This document shows positions 8,617 to 17,524 of a DNA stretch of 64,000 nt, one piece after another. The notes under the pieces were generated by a model that saw only the letters and a program-made list of their open reading frames with translations, was not told where the DNA came from and did no database searches. Each line of letters begins with the position of its first letter. Within the stretch, counting starts at the first letter, position 1. Made by a program: the position numbers and the translations under genes. The stretch is from Mycolicibacterium fortuitum subsp. fortuitum (lineage in GTDB: Bacteria; Actinomycetota; Actinomycetes; Mycobacteriales; Mycobacteriaceae): positions 2,852,001 through 2,916,000 of the forward strand of contig NZ_AP025518.1 of assembly GCF_022179545.1 (NCBI RefSeq), given 5' to 3'.

Positions 8617-11223
8617 GTGCGACTCGCCTGGCCGCTGACGGGGCGGTTGGAGGAGACCCGGCTGATCGACGCCGCGCTGACCTCTGCTGAACTGTCCGGG
8701 ATCGTGATCTATGGAAGTGCAGGAGTTGGCAAGAGCCGTATCGCCCGCGAGGCACTCGCGGTGTCAGGCGCCAACGGACACGAAACCCGCTGGGCCGTAG
8801 GCACATCAGCCGCTCGGGCGCTGCCGCTGGGGACGTTCGCGCGATGGGTGGGGACTTCCGATGCCGACAGCGCGACATTGGTCGGGCGGGTGATCGACGG
8901 CCTCACCGCGGCATCCTCCGGTCAGCCGGTCCTGGTGGGTGTCGACGACGCACATCTGCTCGACGGCTTGTCGGGTTTCGTATTGCAGCAGATCGTGCAG
9001 CGCGGCGCCGCCAAGCTCCTGCTCACCGCGCGCAGCGGCGCACCCGTACCCGACGAGGTCCTGGCCGCCTGCGACGGCGGCCGGTTCGAGCGGTTGGACC
9101 TGCAGCCGCTGTCGAGGGATGAGTCGATCCGGCTGCTGACTGCCGCACTGGGTGCCCCGCCGGATGCCGACGCAGCGCAGCGGTTGTGGCGGCTCACCCG
9201 CGGCAACGTGCTCTACCTGCGCAACATCGTGGAACAGGAGGTCGCCCACGGCCGCCTGGTATGTCAGGACGGATGTTGGCGGTGGAGCGGAGATCCGGTG
9301 ATGCCGCCCGGGCTCGTCGAACTGATCGAGACGAGGATCGGCGCGCTGCCGCCGGCCATCGGCGAGGTGGTCGATGTGCTGGCTGTGGCCGAGCCGATCC
9401 AGTTGGATCGGCTGACCGCAATCACCGATGCCGCGTCGGTGGCGGCAGCCGAGTCACGTGGCCTGATCACGATCGATTCCACAGACCGCGAGGTTCGCGT
9501 CGCCCACCCGCTCTACGCCGAGGTGCGACGCAACCGGGCGCCGGGTTCTCGGCTGCGCCGGTTACGGGGATTGGTGGCCACGGCGCTCGGCGATCGGGAA
9601 GACCACGACGCCATGCGCGTGGTGGTGCGGCGGGCCGCCCTGATGCTCGATTCAGATCTACCGCTCGACTCCGAGTTACTGACCCGGGCCGCTCAGGGGG
9701 CGGTGTGGCTGTCGGACCTGGCGCTGGCTGACCGGCTGGCCCAGGGGGCGATCACCGCTGGAGGCGGTGCCGAAGCGAAGTTCATTCGGGCCCATGCCTT
9801 GTCGTGGCTCAGTCGGGGTGAGGAATCGGACGCGGTGCTCGACGCCATCCATACCGATGAGCTCACCGATGACGGACGGGCCCGGCTGGCATTCCTGCGC
9901 GCTTCCAACATGTTGTGGTCGCTCGCCGACCCGGAAGGCGCCAAGCGGCACGTCGACGATGCGGCGGCGGATATCCCGGCGGCGGCCGCGGCCGGCATCG
10001 ACGCGTTCTACACGGTGTACTGGGCGGCGATGGGCCGACCGGAGCGGGCCAGGGGTGCTTTCACCGGCCTCGATCTGGGGGTTCTTCCCGCCATCGTGGG
10101 TGCGGTGACCTCCTGGGCGGTGGCCACGTCGTGTGGTGACTCCGGCCGTACCGAGGAGGCCGTCGCTGCCGCGCGCGTGGGGTATGGCATCGCGGACGGT
10201 TCTTTCGACGCAGCGCACACGCGGTTCGTCATCGCCGACGCCCACATCGATGCACTGCTGCTCGCCGGGCGGATCCGGGAGGCACGCGAGGAGGCCGAGC
10301 AGCTGAACCGGCAGGCCGCAGAATTGCCGGGTGCGGCGCAGGTGTTCGGCATGGCGCTGACGGGCCGGGTGGCGGCGGGAGCGGGTCAGCTCGGCGTCGC
10401 GGCCGCATTGCTCGACCCGGTTGTCGAGATGATGCGGGAGGCAGGGGAGACCAACGGATTCAGCTACCGTTTTCACCTGCCGAGGGCCACCGCACGGGCC
10501 ATCCGTGGTCTGGCCGACGACGCCGTCCTTGCCGAACTGGATCGAATCCGTCATGCCAGCTGGCGATATCTGGCCTATGAACACGATCTGGTGCGGGCGT
10601 GTGCGGCGGCAACTCAGGGCGCGGTGTCCGAAGCCGTCGGCATCGCGCTCGCTGCGGCCCATACCGCCGGGGACAACGGACAATTGGCGGCCGAGGTGAT
10701 GTGCCTGCAGACCGCCGCACAATTCGGCGACCATTCCCGCGCCCGCCGCCTCGAAGAGCTGGCCGGTGTGGTCGAGGGCCCGCGAGTGGGCGCCGCGGCC
10801 GTACTGTGCCGTTCCCTGGCCCGGGATGACGGCGACGGGATGACAAGGGCATCGGTCGAATTCGAGGATTTCGGCGACATGATCGCCGCGGCCGACGCGG
10901 CCGGTCTCGCAGCGGTGGCCTACCGGCGCAGGGACATGCGCGGCTCGGCGATGGCGTCGGCAGCGCGGGCCAAGGCGCTGGCAGAGGCGTGCGGCGGGGC
11001 CGCCACTCCGGCGATCCTCGGAGCCACCGGACGTCTGCCTCTGACCGACCGTGAGCGTGAAGTCGCCATGCTGCTCGGCACCGGGCTGTCGAGTCGGGCG
11101 ATCGCCGAGCGACTGCGGCTGTCGGTGCGCACCGTCGAGGGCCACATCTACCGGGCGATGGCGAAGACCGGCGTGTCCACCCGGGCCGAGCTCGTCGCGT
11201 TGTTGCCTCGACCCGGCCGCTGA
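8617..11223 (+). CDS. Large LuxR-family (LAL-type) regulator with N-terminal AAA ATPase
   Basis: This is an 868-residue STAND-type regulator. A P-loop (YGSAGVGKSR, residues ~33-42) and a Walker B-like stretch (VLVGVDDAHLLDG, ~105-117) lie at the N-terminus. A long TPR-like helical middle follows. The C-terminal LuxR helix-turn-helix (~803-868) reads LTDREREVAMLLGTGLSSRA then IAERLRLSVRTVEGHIYRAM. The GTG start at 8617 lies 116 bp after the flavoprotein stop. Its target genes are not evident; it could act on either neighbouring cluster. Confidence 0.9.
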   Translation: MRLAWPLTGRLEETRLIDAALTSAELSGIVIYGSAGVGKSRIAREALAVSGANGHETRWAVGTSAARALPLGTFARWVGTSDADSATLVGRVIDGLTAASSGQPVLVGVDDAHLLDGLSGFVLQQIVQRGAAKLLLTARSGAPVPDEVLAACDGGRFERLDLQPLSRDESIRLLTAALGAPPDADAAQRLWRLTRGNVLYLRNIVEQEVAHGRLVCQDGCWRWSGDPVMPPGLVELIETRIGALPPAIGEVVDVLAVAEPIQLDRLTAITDAASVAAAESRGLITIDSTDREVRVAHPLYAEVRRNRAPGSRLRRLRGLVATALGDREDHDAMRVVVRRAALMLDSDLPLDSELLTRAAQGAVWLSDLALADRLAQGAITAGGGAEAKFIRAHALSWLSRGEESDAVLDAIHTDELTDDGRARLAFLRASNMLWSLADPEGAKRHVDDAAADIPAAAAAGIDAFYTVYWAAMGRPERARGAFTGLDLGVLPAIVGAVTSWAVATSCGDSGRTEEAVAAARVGYGIADGSFDAAHTRFVIADAHIDALLLAGRIREAREEAEQLNRQAAELPGAAQVFGMALTGRVAAGAGQLGVAAALLDPVVEMMREAGETNGFSYRFHLPRATARAIRGLADDAVLAELDRIRHASWRYLAYEHDLVRACAAATQGAVSEAVGIALAAAHTAGDNGQLAAEVMCLQTAAQFGDHSRARRLEELAGVVEGPRVGAAAVLCRSLARDDGDGMTRASVEFEDFGDMIAAADAAGLAAVAYRRRDMRGSAMASAARAKALAEACGGAATPAILGATGRLPLTDREREVAMLLGTGLSSRAIAERLRLSVRTVEGHIYRAMAKTGVSTRAELVALLPRPGR

Positions 11224-11278
11224 TTCGGGTATCCGGGTACTCGCTTCGGTTCGGTCTGCCGGTCGCATCCTGGATCGC

Positions 11279-11476
11279 ATGGCCGACGAGGGCGATGTAC
11301 GCGAACAGGCGCTGCGGGCACTGCCGTTGCCGTACTCGCTGGCACTGCGCCTGCGCGACGCGGGGGTATCACGTGAAGTGGTCTGCGAATACCTCAGCGT
11401 CGAGGACTCCGCGCTCGACGGTTTCTACCGGATCGCGGAGGCAAAACTGGCGGCAGCGTTGCCGGCCCCGAGCTAG
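11279..11476 (+). CDS. Small HTH-like hypothetical protein
   Basis: A 65-residue ORF starting at ATG 11279, 55 bp after the LuxR stop. The sequence LRDAGVSREVVCEYLSVEDS followed by an acidic/basic helix looks like a sigma-70 region 4 or HTH arrangement, which suggests DNA or RNA polymerase binding. Its stop overlaps the stop of the convergent serine hydrolase gene by 2 bp. The frame is open further upstream, but that part overlaps the LuxR coding sequence. No function is assigned. Confidence 0.6.
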   Translation: MADEGDVREQALRALPLPYSLALRLRDAGVSREVVCEYLSVEDSALDGFYRIAEAKLAAALPAPS

Positions 11477-12675
11477 AGGTCCAGCGCCTGATACGTGCGG
11501 CGGACGAATCGCGGCTGCGCGGTCTGCAGTTTCGCCAGTGAGGTGTTGCCGCTGATGGCTGCCGCGTCCACGCCGAGATTCGGGTGGTTCTGGATCAGGT
11601 AGATCAGGATGAGATCAGCCGAGGGATCGGCCTGCCACCAGGTGCCGTATGCGCCAGGCCAACTGAACGTGCCGACCCCGCCCGGCCCGAACAACTGGCG
11701 TGACTTCGCCGGATCGGTGACAACCGACAGATTGAGTCCGAATCCTCGACCGACCCAGAACGGTGCACCGAGGAATTGGTATTGCTTCTGTTCGGGGGTG
11801 AGCCGGTCGGTCCGCATCAACTGCACCGACTCATCGGAAAGCACCCGCACTCCGTCGACTGTGCCGCCTCCCAACAACATTCGGGCGAACTTCAGGTAGT
11901 CGTCGGCCGTGGAGAACAAACCCGCACCACCTGTGCAGAACGGGGGATCGGCGATCGGTGCCGGCCCCATCACATCGTGGGTCAGCTTGTTGTCGGGGGT
12001 CAGCCGGTACATCGTCGCCGCGCGTCGCCGGCCGGCCGCGTCCACCGAGAACCCGGTGTCAGCCATGCCCAGCGGCTCGAAAATCCGCTCGGCCAACACC
12101 TGCGACAGCGGTTTGCCCTCGATACGGGACAACGCGATGCCGAGCACGTCGGTGGAATGGCTGTAGGTGAGCCGTTCTCCGGGCTGATGCGCCAGCGGCA
12201 GGGTGGCCACCTCGGCCAGCCAGCGGTCCTGATCCTGACGCAACGACAGCTTGCCGTAGGCCGACGCGAGCGGACCGAGCACCGAGAACACGTAGGCCAG
12301 CCCGCTGCGGTGGGTCATCAGGTCGTCGAAAGTGATGGGACGCCGCGCGGGTTCCGTACGATCCAGCGGGCCGCGTGCGTCGCGTAGCACGCGCATGTCG
12401 GCAAGTTCCGGCAGCCACTTGGTCACCGGCTCGTTCAGCGCGAGCTTGCCCTCTTCGGCCAGTGCCATCGCCGCTGCCACGGTGACCGGTTTGGTCATGG
12501 AGGCGATGCGGAAGATGGTGTCCCGCTGCATCGGCAGCCCGGCGTCGACATCGCGGTGACCCAGTGTGTTGACCTGGAGCACCTGGCCCGCCTGCCACAC
12601 CACGGTGACCGCACCGGCCAGCAGACCCGCGTCGATCGCCTCGCGGATGGACGATTGATTGCCGTCGAGGTTCAT
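11473..12675 (-). CDS. Serine hydrolase, beta-lactamase/class C esterase fold
   Basis: A 400-residue protein of the beta-lactamase-related family (EstB/LipE-like esterases and penicillin-binding-protein-like hydrolases). The catalytic SxxK is in IASMTKPV. The second motif is YSHS, a variant of YxN. The third motif region is GPGGVGTFSWPGAYGT. No signal peptide is visible, so a cytoplasmic esterase is more likely than a beta-lactamase. It lies 51 bp downstream of the AraC regulator on the same strand and may be co-transcribed with it. The substrate is unknown. Confidence 0.88.
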   Translation of the reverse strand: MNLDGNQSSIREAIDAGLLAGAVTVVWQAGQVLQVNTLGHRDVDAGLPMQRDTIFRIASMTKPVTVAAAMALAEEGKLALNEPVTKWLPELADMRVLRDARGPLDRTEPARRPITFDDLMTHRSGLAYVFSVLGPLASAYGKLSLRQDQDRWLAEVATLPLAHQPGERLTYSHSTDVLGIALSRIEGKPLSQVLAERIFEPLGMADTGFSVDAAGRRRAATMYRLTPDNKLTHDVMGPAPIADPPFCTGGAGLFSTADDYLKFARMLLGGGTVDGVRVLSDESVQLMRTDRLTPEQKQYQFLGAPFWVGRGFGLNLSVVTDPAKSRQLFGPGGVGTFSWPGAYGTWWQADPSADLILIYLIQNHPNLGVDAAAISGNTSLAKLQTAQPRFVRRTYQALDL

Positions 12676-12726
12676 CGAGCTCAGCCTATCCAGCGGTCCA
12701 CAGCCTGTTGCCGCTACCTCCGGAGG

Positions 12727-13812
12727 TCACCCGCGGCGCCAGCGCCTGCGCGCCCTGACCACACTCGACCAGTCCTGGTAACCGAGCCGGTGGGCGATCA
12801 CGTAGTGCGGAATCGTGCGGTCGCGCAGAAGGTTGTCGGCGACGCTGCGGCGCACTTCGTCCAGCACCGCCCGGTAGGTGGTGCCCTCGCGTTCGAGATG
12901 GCGGCGCAATGTCCGGGTGGCGTAGTGCAGGTGCAGCGCCACCTCTTCCACCGTGAGGTCGAGCGAGGACTGATCCAGCAGATGTGCCCGCACCTGGGCC
13001 GCGACGCCGGTGTGGTGCAGCCGCTCGGTTCGGATGCGGTCGCAATGGGCGACCATGAGCTCGGTGGTGTGCGCGTTCGCCATGGGCGGCGCCAGATCGA
13101 GATACCCGGCGTCGTAGACGATTTCGTTCCGGGCGCAACCGAACGACACGGGCGCCCGGAAGTAGGTCTGATAGACGTCGACGGAGCCAACGGACGTCTG
13201 TGGGAAGGCGAAGCGGACCTCCCGAAGCGGTACCGCGTCGAAGTCGGGAAAGGTGTCGCGCTGGATCTGCATGACAGCGGTGAGATCGCGTTCGATGACG
13301 AATCGGCGGATCGCCTGGGGCATGTCGTCGGCCTCGAAGGCCAGGACGTAATGGTCATCGTCGATGCGGGCCGTCATCGTCGAGAAGGCGAACGTCAACA
13401 TCGCGTAGTACAGACCTCGGTGGACCGTATCCCGCACGCTGGCCGACGCGGCCAGGAGATAACCCAGGTAGCCGTATGCGGTCAGGTGGTAGCGGCCTCC
13501 GAGTTCGACTCCCAAACCAGGTTGGTTACCGGTCACCGCGGCCAGGTTGCGGATCACCGCGAGCTCCTGACTGGCCTCGACGACGGTGTCCACGTCGGTC
13601 AGCGAAGCGGCATCGAGGTGGGAACCCGCCAGCACCGAGTCCACGGGGATGCCGCGGCCCGCCGCCCACTCGCACATGATCGCGACCGAAACGGCGGTGC
13701 GCGGGTGATCCCAGGGGTCGGTCATGGCCGCTATGACACGGTTGGTCGACTGCAGCACCTTGGAGCCGGGCAGTGGGCTCTGATCTGCGGATTCGGCTAC
13801 ATCCGAGGTCAT
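12727..13812 (-). CDS. AraC-family transcriptional regulator (OruR/VirS-like)
   Basis: About 361 residues from ATG at 13812; a TTG at 13848 preceded by GAGG is an alternative start. The N-terminal ~200 residues match the arabinose-binding-like domain of OruR/VirS regulators. The C-terminal double HTH includes EEVALHLHYATRTLRRHLER and YVIAHRLGYQDWSS. The protein stops right after RRWRRG, several residues before the usual end of this family (TPxxYRR). In another frame the DNA immediately beyond encodes GDLRR-stop (to 12714), a typical AraC terminus, so a small indel near the 3' end is possible. It is divergent from the ADH-ALDH-hydrolase-monooxygenase cassette and probably controls it. Confidence 0.87.
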   Translation of the reverse strand: MTSDVAESADQSPLPGSKVLQSTNRVIAAMTDPWDHPRTAVSVAIMCEWAAGRGIPVDSVLAGSHLDAASLTDVDTVVEASQELAVIRNLAAVTGNQPGLGVELGGRYHLTAYGYLGYLLAASASVRDTVHRGLYYAMLTFAFSTMTARIDDDHYVLAFEADDMPQAIRRFVIERDLTAVMQIQRDTFPDFDAVPLREVRFAFPQTSVGSVDVYQTYFRAPVSFGCARNEIVYDAGYLDLAPPMANAHTTELMVAHCDRIRTERLHHTGVAAQVRAHLLDQSSLDLTVEEVALHLHYATRTLRRHLEREGTTYRAVLDEVRRSVADNLLRDRTIPHYVIAHRLGYQDWSSVVRARRRWRRG

Positions 13813-14001
13813 AGTGGCCAGTTTTGCCGACCGGACAAGCCCGGTCAACGCGCCTCGAACCCGCCGAAGTGGCCGGAAATGTCGAGTTGTGGCCGGGACG
13901 GTCCTGTTCGACGACGAGGTGTCGCTCTACGGTTTGCGAATAGTGATGCACATCTCAGTTCGTCCGAATCTGTGTCCGGTGACGCGCGAGGAGAAGCTCT
14001 G

Positions 14002-15129
14002 GTGAAAGTCAAGGCTGCTGTCGTCGAGGAGATCGGCGCACCCTGGACGATTTGTGAGGTCGACCTCGGCGAACCGACCGCCGGTGAGGTCCAGGTGAAA
14101 CTGGCCGCCTCGGGTCTGTGCCATTCCGACGCGCACGTCGTCGCCGGCAGTAGCCCGGTGCCGTTCATGCCGGTGCTCGGCGGACATGAAGGTGCCGGCG
14201 TGATCACCAAGGTCGGTCCCGGGGTCACCGGCCTGGCCGAGGGCGATCATGTCGTGCTGGCCTTCATTCCGGCGTGCGGCACCTGTCCGTCGTGCGCCAC
14301 CGGTCTGCAGAACCTCTGCGACGAGGGTGCCGGGTTGCTGACCGGCCAGGCAGTTTCGGACAAGACCTACCGGGTGACCCGCAACGGACAACCGGTCATC
14401 CAGATGTGCCTGCTCGGCACCTTCGCGCCCTACGTCACCGTGAGCCAGGCCTCGGTGGTCAAGATCGAGAAGGACGTGCCGCTGGAGGTGGCGGCACTGC
14501 TGGGCTGCGGCGTGTCGACCGGATGGGGCTCGGCAACCGAGATAGGTGACACCCGTCCGGGTGACACGGTCGTCGTGATGGGAGTCGGGGGCGTCGGCAT
14601 CAACGCCGTGCAAGGGGCCGAGTTCGCCGGCGCCCGGTTCGTCGTCGCGATCGACCCCGTCGACTTCAAACGCAAGAAGGCGCTGGAATTCGGCGCCACG
14701 CACACCTTCGCGTCCGTGGCCGAGGCCACAGCCGAGTTGCCCGACCTCACCTGGGGAAAGATGGCCGAGGTCTCGATCATCACGGTCGGTGAGACCAAAG
14801 GCGAACACATCCAGCAGGCACTGAGCCTGACCGGTAAGGGCGGTCAGGTAATCGTCACCGGCATGGGCGATTTCACGCAGTCGACCGTGGACCTCAACCT
14901 GTTCGAGCTGACCCTGCTGCAGAAGCGCGTCCAAGGTGCGGTGTTCGGCGGCGTCGGCCCTCGCACCCAGATACCCAGGCTGCTCGACCTCTACCGCTCC
15001 GGCAACCTCAAGCTCGACGAGCTCGTCACCACTCGCTACCGCCTTCAAGACATCAACCAGGGCTACCGGGACATGTTCGACGGCAAGAACCTTCGCGGTC
15101 TGATCGTCTACTCCGACGCCGATTACTGA
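14002..15129 (+). CDS. NDMA-dependent-type zinc alcohol dehydrogenase
   Basis: A 375-residue medium-chain zinc dehydrogenase. The catalytic zinc region (SGLCHSD, GGHEGAG) and the structural zinc four-cysteine loop (CGTCPSCATGLQNLC) are intact, and the Rossmann motif is GVGGVGINAVQGAEFAGA. It closely resembles actinobacterial nicotinoprotein alcohol dehydrogenases (the Rv0761c AdhB group), which keep NAD(H) bound. The GTG start at 14002 is supported by the ribosome site GAGGAGAAG at 13988-13996. It is the first gene of the cassette divergent from the AraC regulator, and likely oxidises the alcohol released by the downstream hydrolase. Confidence 0.9.
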   Translation: MKVKAAVVEEIGAPWTICEVDLGEPTAGEVQVKLAASGLCHSDAHVVAGSSPVPFMPVLGGHEGAGVITKVGPGVTGLAEGDHVVLAFIPACGTCPSCATGLQNLCDEGAGLLTGQAVSDKTYRVTRNGQPVIQMCLLGTFAPYVTVSQASVVKIEKDVPLEVAALLGCGVSTGWGSATEIGDTRPGDTVVVMGVGGVGINAVQGAEFAGARFVVAIDPVDFKRKKALEFGATHTFASVAEATAELPDLTWGKMAEVSIITVGETKGEHIQQALSLTGKGGQVIVTGMGDFTQSTVDLNLFELTLLQKRVQGAVFGGVGPRTQIPRLLDLYRSGNLKLDELVTTRYRLQDINQGYRDMFDGKNLRGLIVYSDADY

Positions 15130-15147
15130 ACCGAACAAGGGGCATCA

Positions 15148-16560
15148 ATGCAGATTCACGACAGCAATTACATCGACGGCAAATGGGCGGTTTCGGGCGG
15201 AAGTACCCGGATACCCGTCATCAACCCGGCGAATGACGAGGTGATCGCCGAAGTCGTGGCGGGAACCGCAGCAGATGTCGACGCCGCGGTCGCGGCGGCC
15301 CGCTCCGCCTTCCCCGCGTGGGCCGCGACACCGGTCGGCGAGCGGGCGGACTACCTCACCGCGATCGCAGGCAAGCTGGCCGAGCGGTCCGAGGATGTGG
15401 CCCGGACCATCTCCTCCGAAATGGGTTGTCCCATCTCCATTTCCCGGGCAATCCAGCTGGGTCTGCCGCTCAACAGCTTCACCGAGGCCGCCAACATCGC
15501 GCGCGAGTACGAGTTCGAGAGCGAGTACCGCGGGTCGACGATCGTGCGGGAGCCGTTCGGCGTGCTCGGCGCGATCACACCCTGGAACTACCCGTTACAT
15601 CAGATCGCGCTCAAGGTCGCCTACGGATTGGCCGCGGGCAACACGGTCGTCGTCAAACCCAGCGAGGTGACACCGTTGTGCGCGCTTGCCCTGACACAGA
15701 TCATCGACGAGATCGGCCTTCCCCCAGGCGTGTTCAATCTGGTGTTCGGCACCGGGGCGGACGTCGGCGAGGCGATCGCCGGACACGACGATGTCGATAT
15801 CGTCAGCTTCACCGGGTCCACCCGGGCCGGTCGGCGCGTACAGGAAATCGCCGCCCGCACCGTCAAGCGGGTGTCGCTTGAGCTGGGAGGCAAGAGCCCC
15901 AACATCATTCTCGACGACGCCGACCTGGAATCGGTCGTCCCCGCCTCCGTCAAGACCATGATGCTCAACTCCGGGCAGACCTGCTCGGCCCTGACCCGCA
16001 TGATCGTCCCGCGTGAGCGGCTGGCCGAGGTGGAGGCGCTGGCCAAGGCGACCGCCGACGCGCTCCCGGTCGGCGATCCCACCGACGAGGGGACCGCGCT
16101 GGGTCCGCTGTCGTCGCGGGCGCAACAGGAACGGGTGTTCGGTCACATCCGGACGGCGTTGGCCGAAGGGGCACGTCTGGTCACCGGCGGCGACACCGAG
16201 GCGAGCGCTCCCGGCGCCTTCGTGCGGCCGACGGTGTTCTCCGATGTCACCGAGGACATGACGATCCACCGGGAGGAGGTGTTCGGTCCGGTTCTTGCCA
16301 TCGAGGCCTACGACTCCGAGGACGACGCGATACGGATCGCCAACGCCACGGATTACGGTCTGGCCGGCGCGGTCTGGTCCGCCTCACCCCAGCGGGCCGA
16401 GAACGTCGCCCGCCGGATCAGGGCCGGCCAGGTGCAGATCAACGCGGGCGCTTTCAATGCCAACGCGCCCTTCGGCGGATACAAGCAATCCGGCAACGGC
16501 CGCGAGGCGGGTCTGTACGGTCTCGAGGAATTCCTCGAGATCAAGTCGATCCAGCGGTGA
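15148..16560 (+). CDS. Aldehyde dehydrogenase family protein
   Basis: A 470-residue NAD(P)-dependent aldehyde dehydrogenase. Visible are the TPWNYP motif, the catalytic Glu in ELGGKSPN and the catalytic Cys in NSGQTCSA. The C-terminal KQSGNGREAG is also conserved. It starts 18 bp after the alcohol dehydrogenase stop with an AAGGGG ribosome site. In context it would turn the aldehyde from the alcohol dehydrogenase into a carboxylic acid. Confidence 0.93.
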   Translation: MQIHDSNYIDGKWAVSGGSTRIPVINPANDEVIAEVVAGTAADVDAAVAAARSAFPAWAATPVGERADYLTAIAGKLAERSEDVARTISSEMGCPISISRAIQLGLPLNSFTEAANIAREYEFESEYRGSTIVREPFGVLGAITPWNYPLHQIALKVAYGLAAGNTVVVKPSEVTPLCALALTQIIDEIGLPPGVFNLVFGTGADVGEAIAGHDDVDIVSFTGSTRAGRRVQEIAARTVKRVSLELGGKSPNIILDDADLESVVPASVKTMMLNSGQTCSALTRMIVPRERLAEVEALAKATADALPVGDPTDEGTALGPLSSRAQQERVFGHIRTALAEGARLVTGGDTEASAPGAFVRPTVFSDVTEDMTIHREEVFGPVLAIEAYDSEDDAIRIANATDYGLAGAVWSASPQRAENVARRIRAGQVQINAGAFNANAPFGGYKQSGNGREAGLYGLEEFLEIKSIQR

Positions 16561-16564
16561 TCTG

Positions 16565-17524
16565 ATGCCACTGGAACCGGTGACACAGGCACTGCTGGCG
16601 CAATTGGCCGAAACGCGCGACCCGCCACTGCACGAAGGCACGCCGGCGATGGCACGGATGGCCGGACCCATCTTCGCCGGCATGAGCGGACGCGGTCCCG
16701 ACGTGGCTACCGTGCGCAACCTCAAACTCGAGGGCCGGGACGGCGGGCAGTTCCGGGTCCGAGTGCTGGCCCCCGAAGGTGAGGCCCGGTCGGTGATCGT
16801 GTACTTCCACGGCGGCGGGTGGGTGATCGGCGACATCGATCTGCAGTACGACCACCTCGGCCGGCAGTTGGCGAACCTGACGCACTCCGTGGTGGTCCTG
16901 GTGAACTACCGCAAGGCGCCCGAGCACCCGTTCCCAACCGCGATCGATGACAGTTGGATCGGGTTGTGCTGGGCGGCAACGCATTCAACGCAGTTCGCGC
17001 CCGCCGAGGTACCGCTGATAGTGGCCGGAGACAGTGCCGGCGGAAACATCGCCACGGTGATGACGCGGTGGGCGCGCGACCGACAAGGGCCGAGGATCGA
17101 CTACCAGGTCCTGATCTATCCGGTCACCGACTGCGACTTCGACCGAGCGTCCTACGTCGCTCCCGAGAACCAGCTGATGCTCAGCCGGGACACCATGATC
17201 TGGTTCTGGGGGCACTACCTTCCCGATCAGGACGCGCGGACGAATCCGGATGCCTCGCCGTTGCGGGCGCCGAGCCTGGCCGGGCTTCCGCCCGCACTCG
17301 TCTACGTCGCCGAGTACGACCCGCTGCACGACGAGGGAGTCGCCTACGCAACCGCGCTGGCCGAGGCGGGGGTGAGCGTGACCTTGGAGGAAGCAGCCGG
17401 CCAGATGCACGGGTATTTCCAGATGGCGAACATCCTGCCCGGATACCAGACCGGGATGTCGTTGGTCGCCAACCATATCGGCGGGTTCATCGACGCGTAC
17501 GGGTCCGACCGAGAGGCGGTGTGA
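16565..17524 (+). CDS. Alpha/beta hydrolase fold-3 esterase (HSL family, LipN-like)
   Basis: A 319-residue hormone-sensitive-lipase family esterase. The oxyanion motif HGGG lies at residues 82-85. The nucleophile Ser157 is in AGDSAGG, the acid is in AEYDPLHDEG, and the His is in MHGYF. It begins 4 bp after the aldehyde dehydrogenase stop and overlaps the next start by 4 bp (GTGA). In this operon it would hydrolyse the ester or lactone made by the monooxygenase. Confidence 0.92.
   Translation: MPLEPVTQALLAQLAETRDPPLHEGTPAMARMAGPIFAGMSGRGPDVATVRNLKLEGRDGGQFRVRVLAPEGEARSVIVYFHGGGWVIGDIDLQYDHLGRQLANLTHSVVVLVNYRKAPEHPFPTAIDDSWIGLCWAATHSTQFAPAEVPLIVAGDSAGGNIATVMTRWARDRQGPRIDYQVLIYPVTDCDFDRASYVAPENQLMLSRDTMIWFWGHYLPDQDARTNPDASPLRAPSLAGLPPALVYVAEYDPLHDEGVAYATALAEAGVSVTLEEAAGQMHGYFQMANILPGYQTGMSLVANHIGGFIDAYGSDREAV

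Noticed and set aside
9676..11280. 534-codon minus-strand ORF opposite the LuxR regulator
   Set aside because: Shadow frame; the plus strand has complete ATPase and LuxR motifs.
12556..14001. Upstream extension of the alcohol dehydrogenase frame
   Set aside because: It runs antisense through the AraC gene; the GTG at 14002 has a strong ribosome site and family N-terminus.
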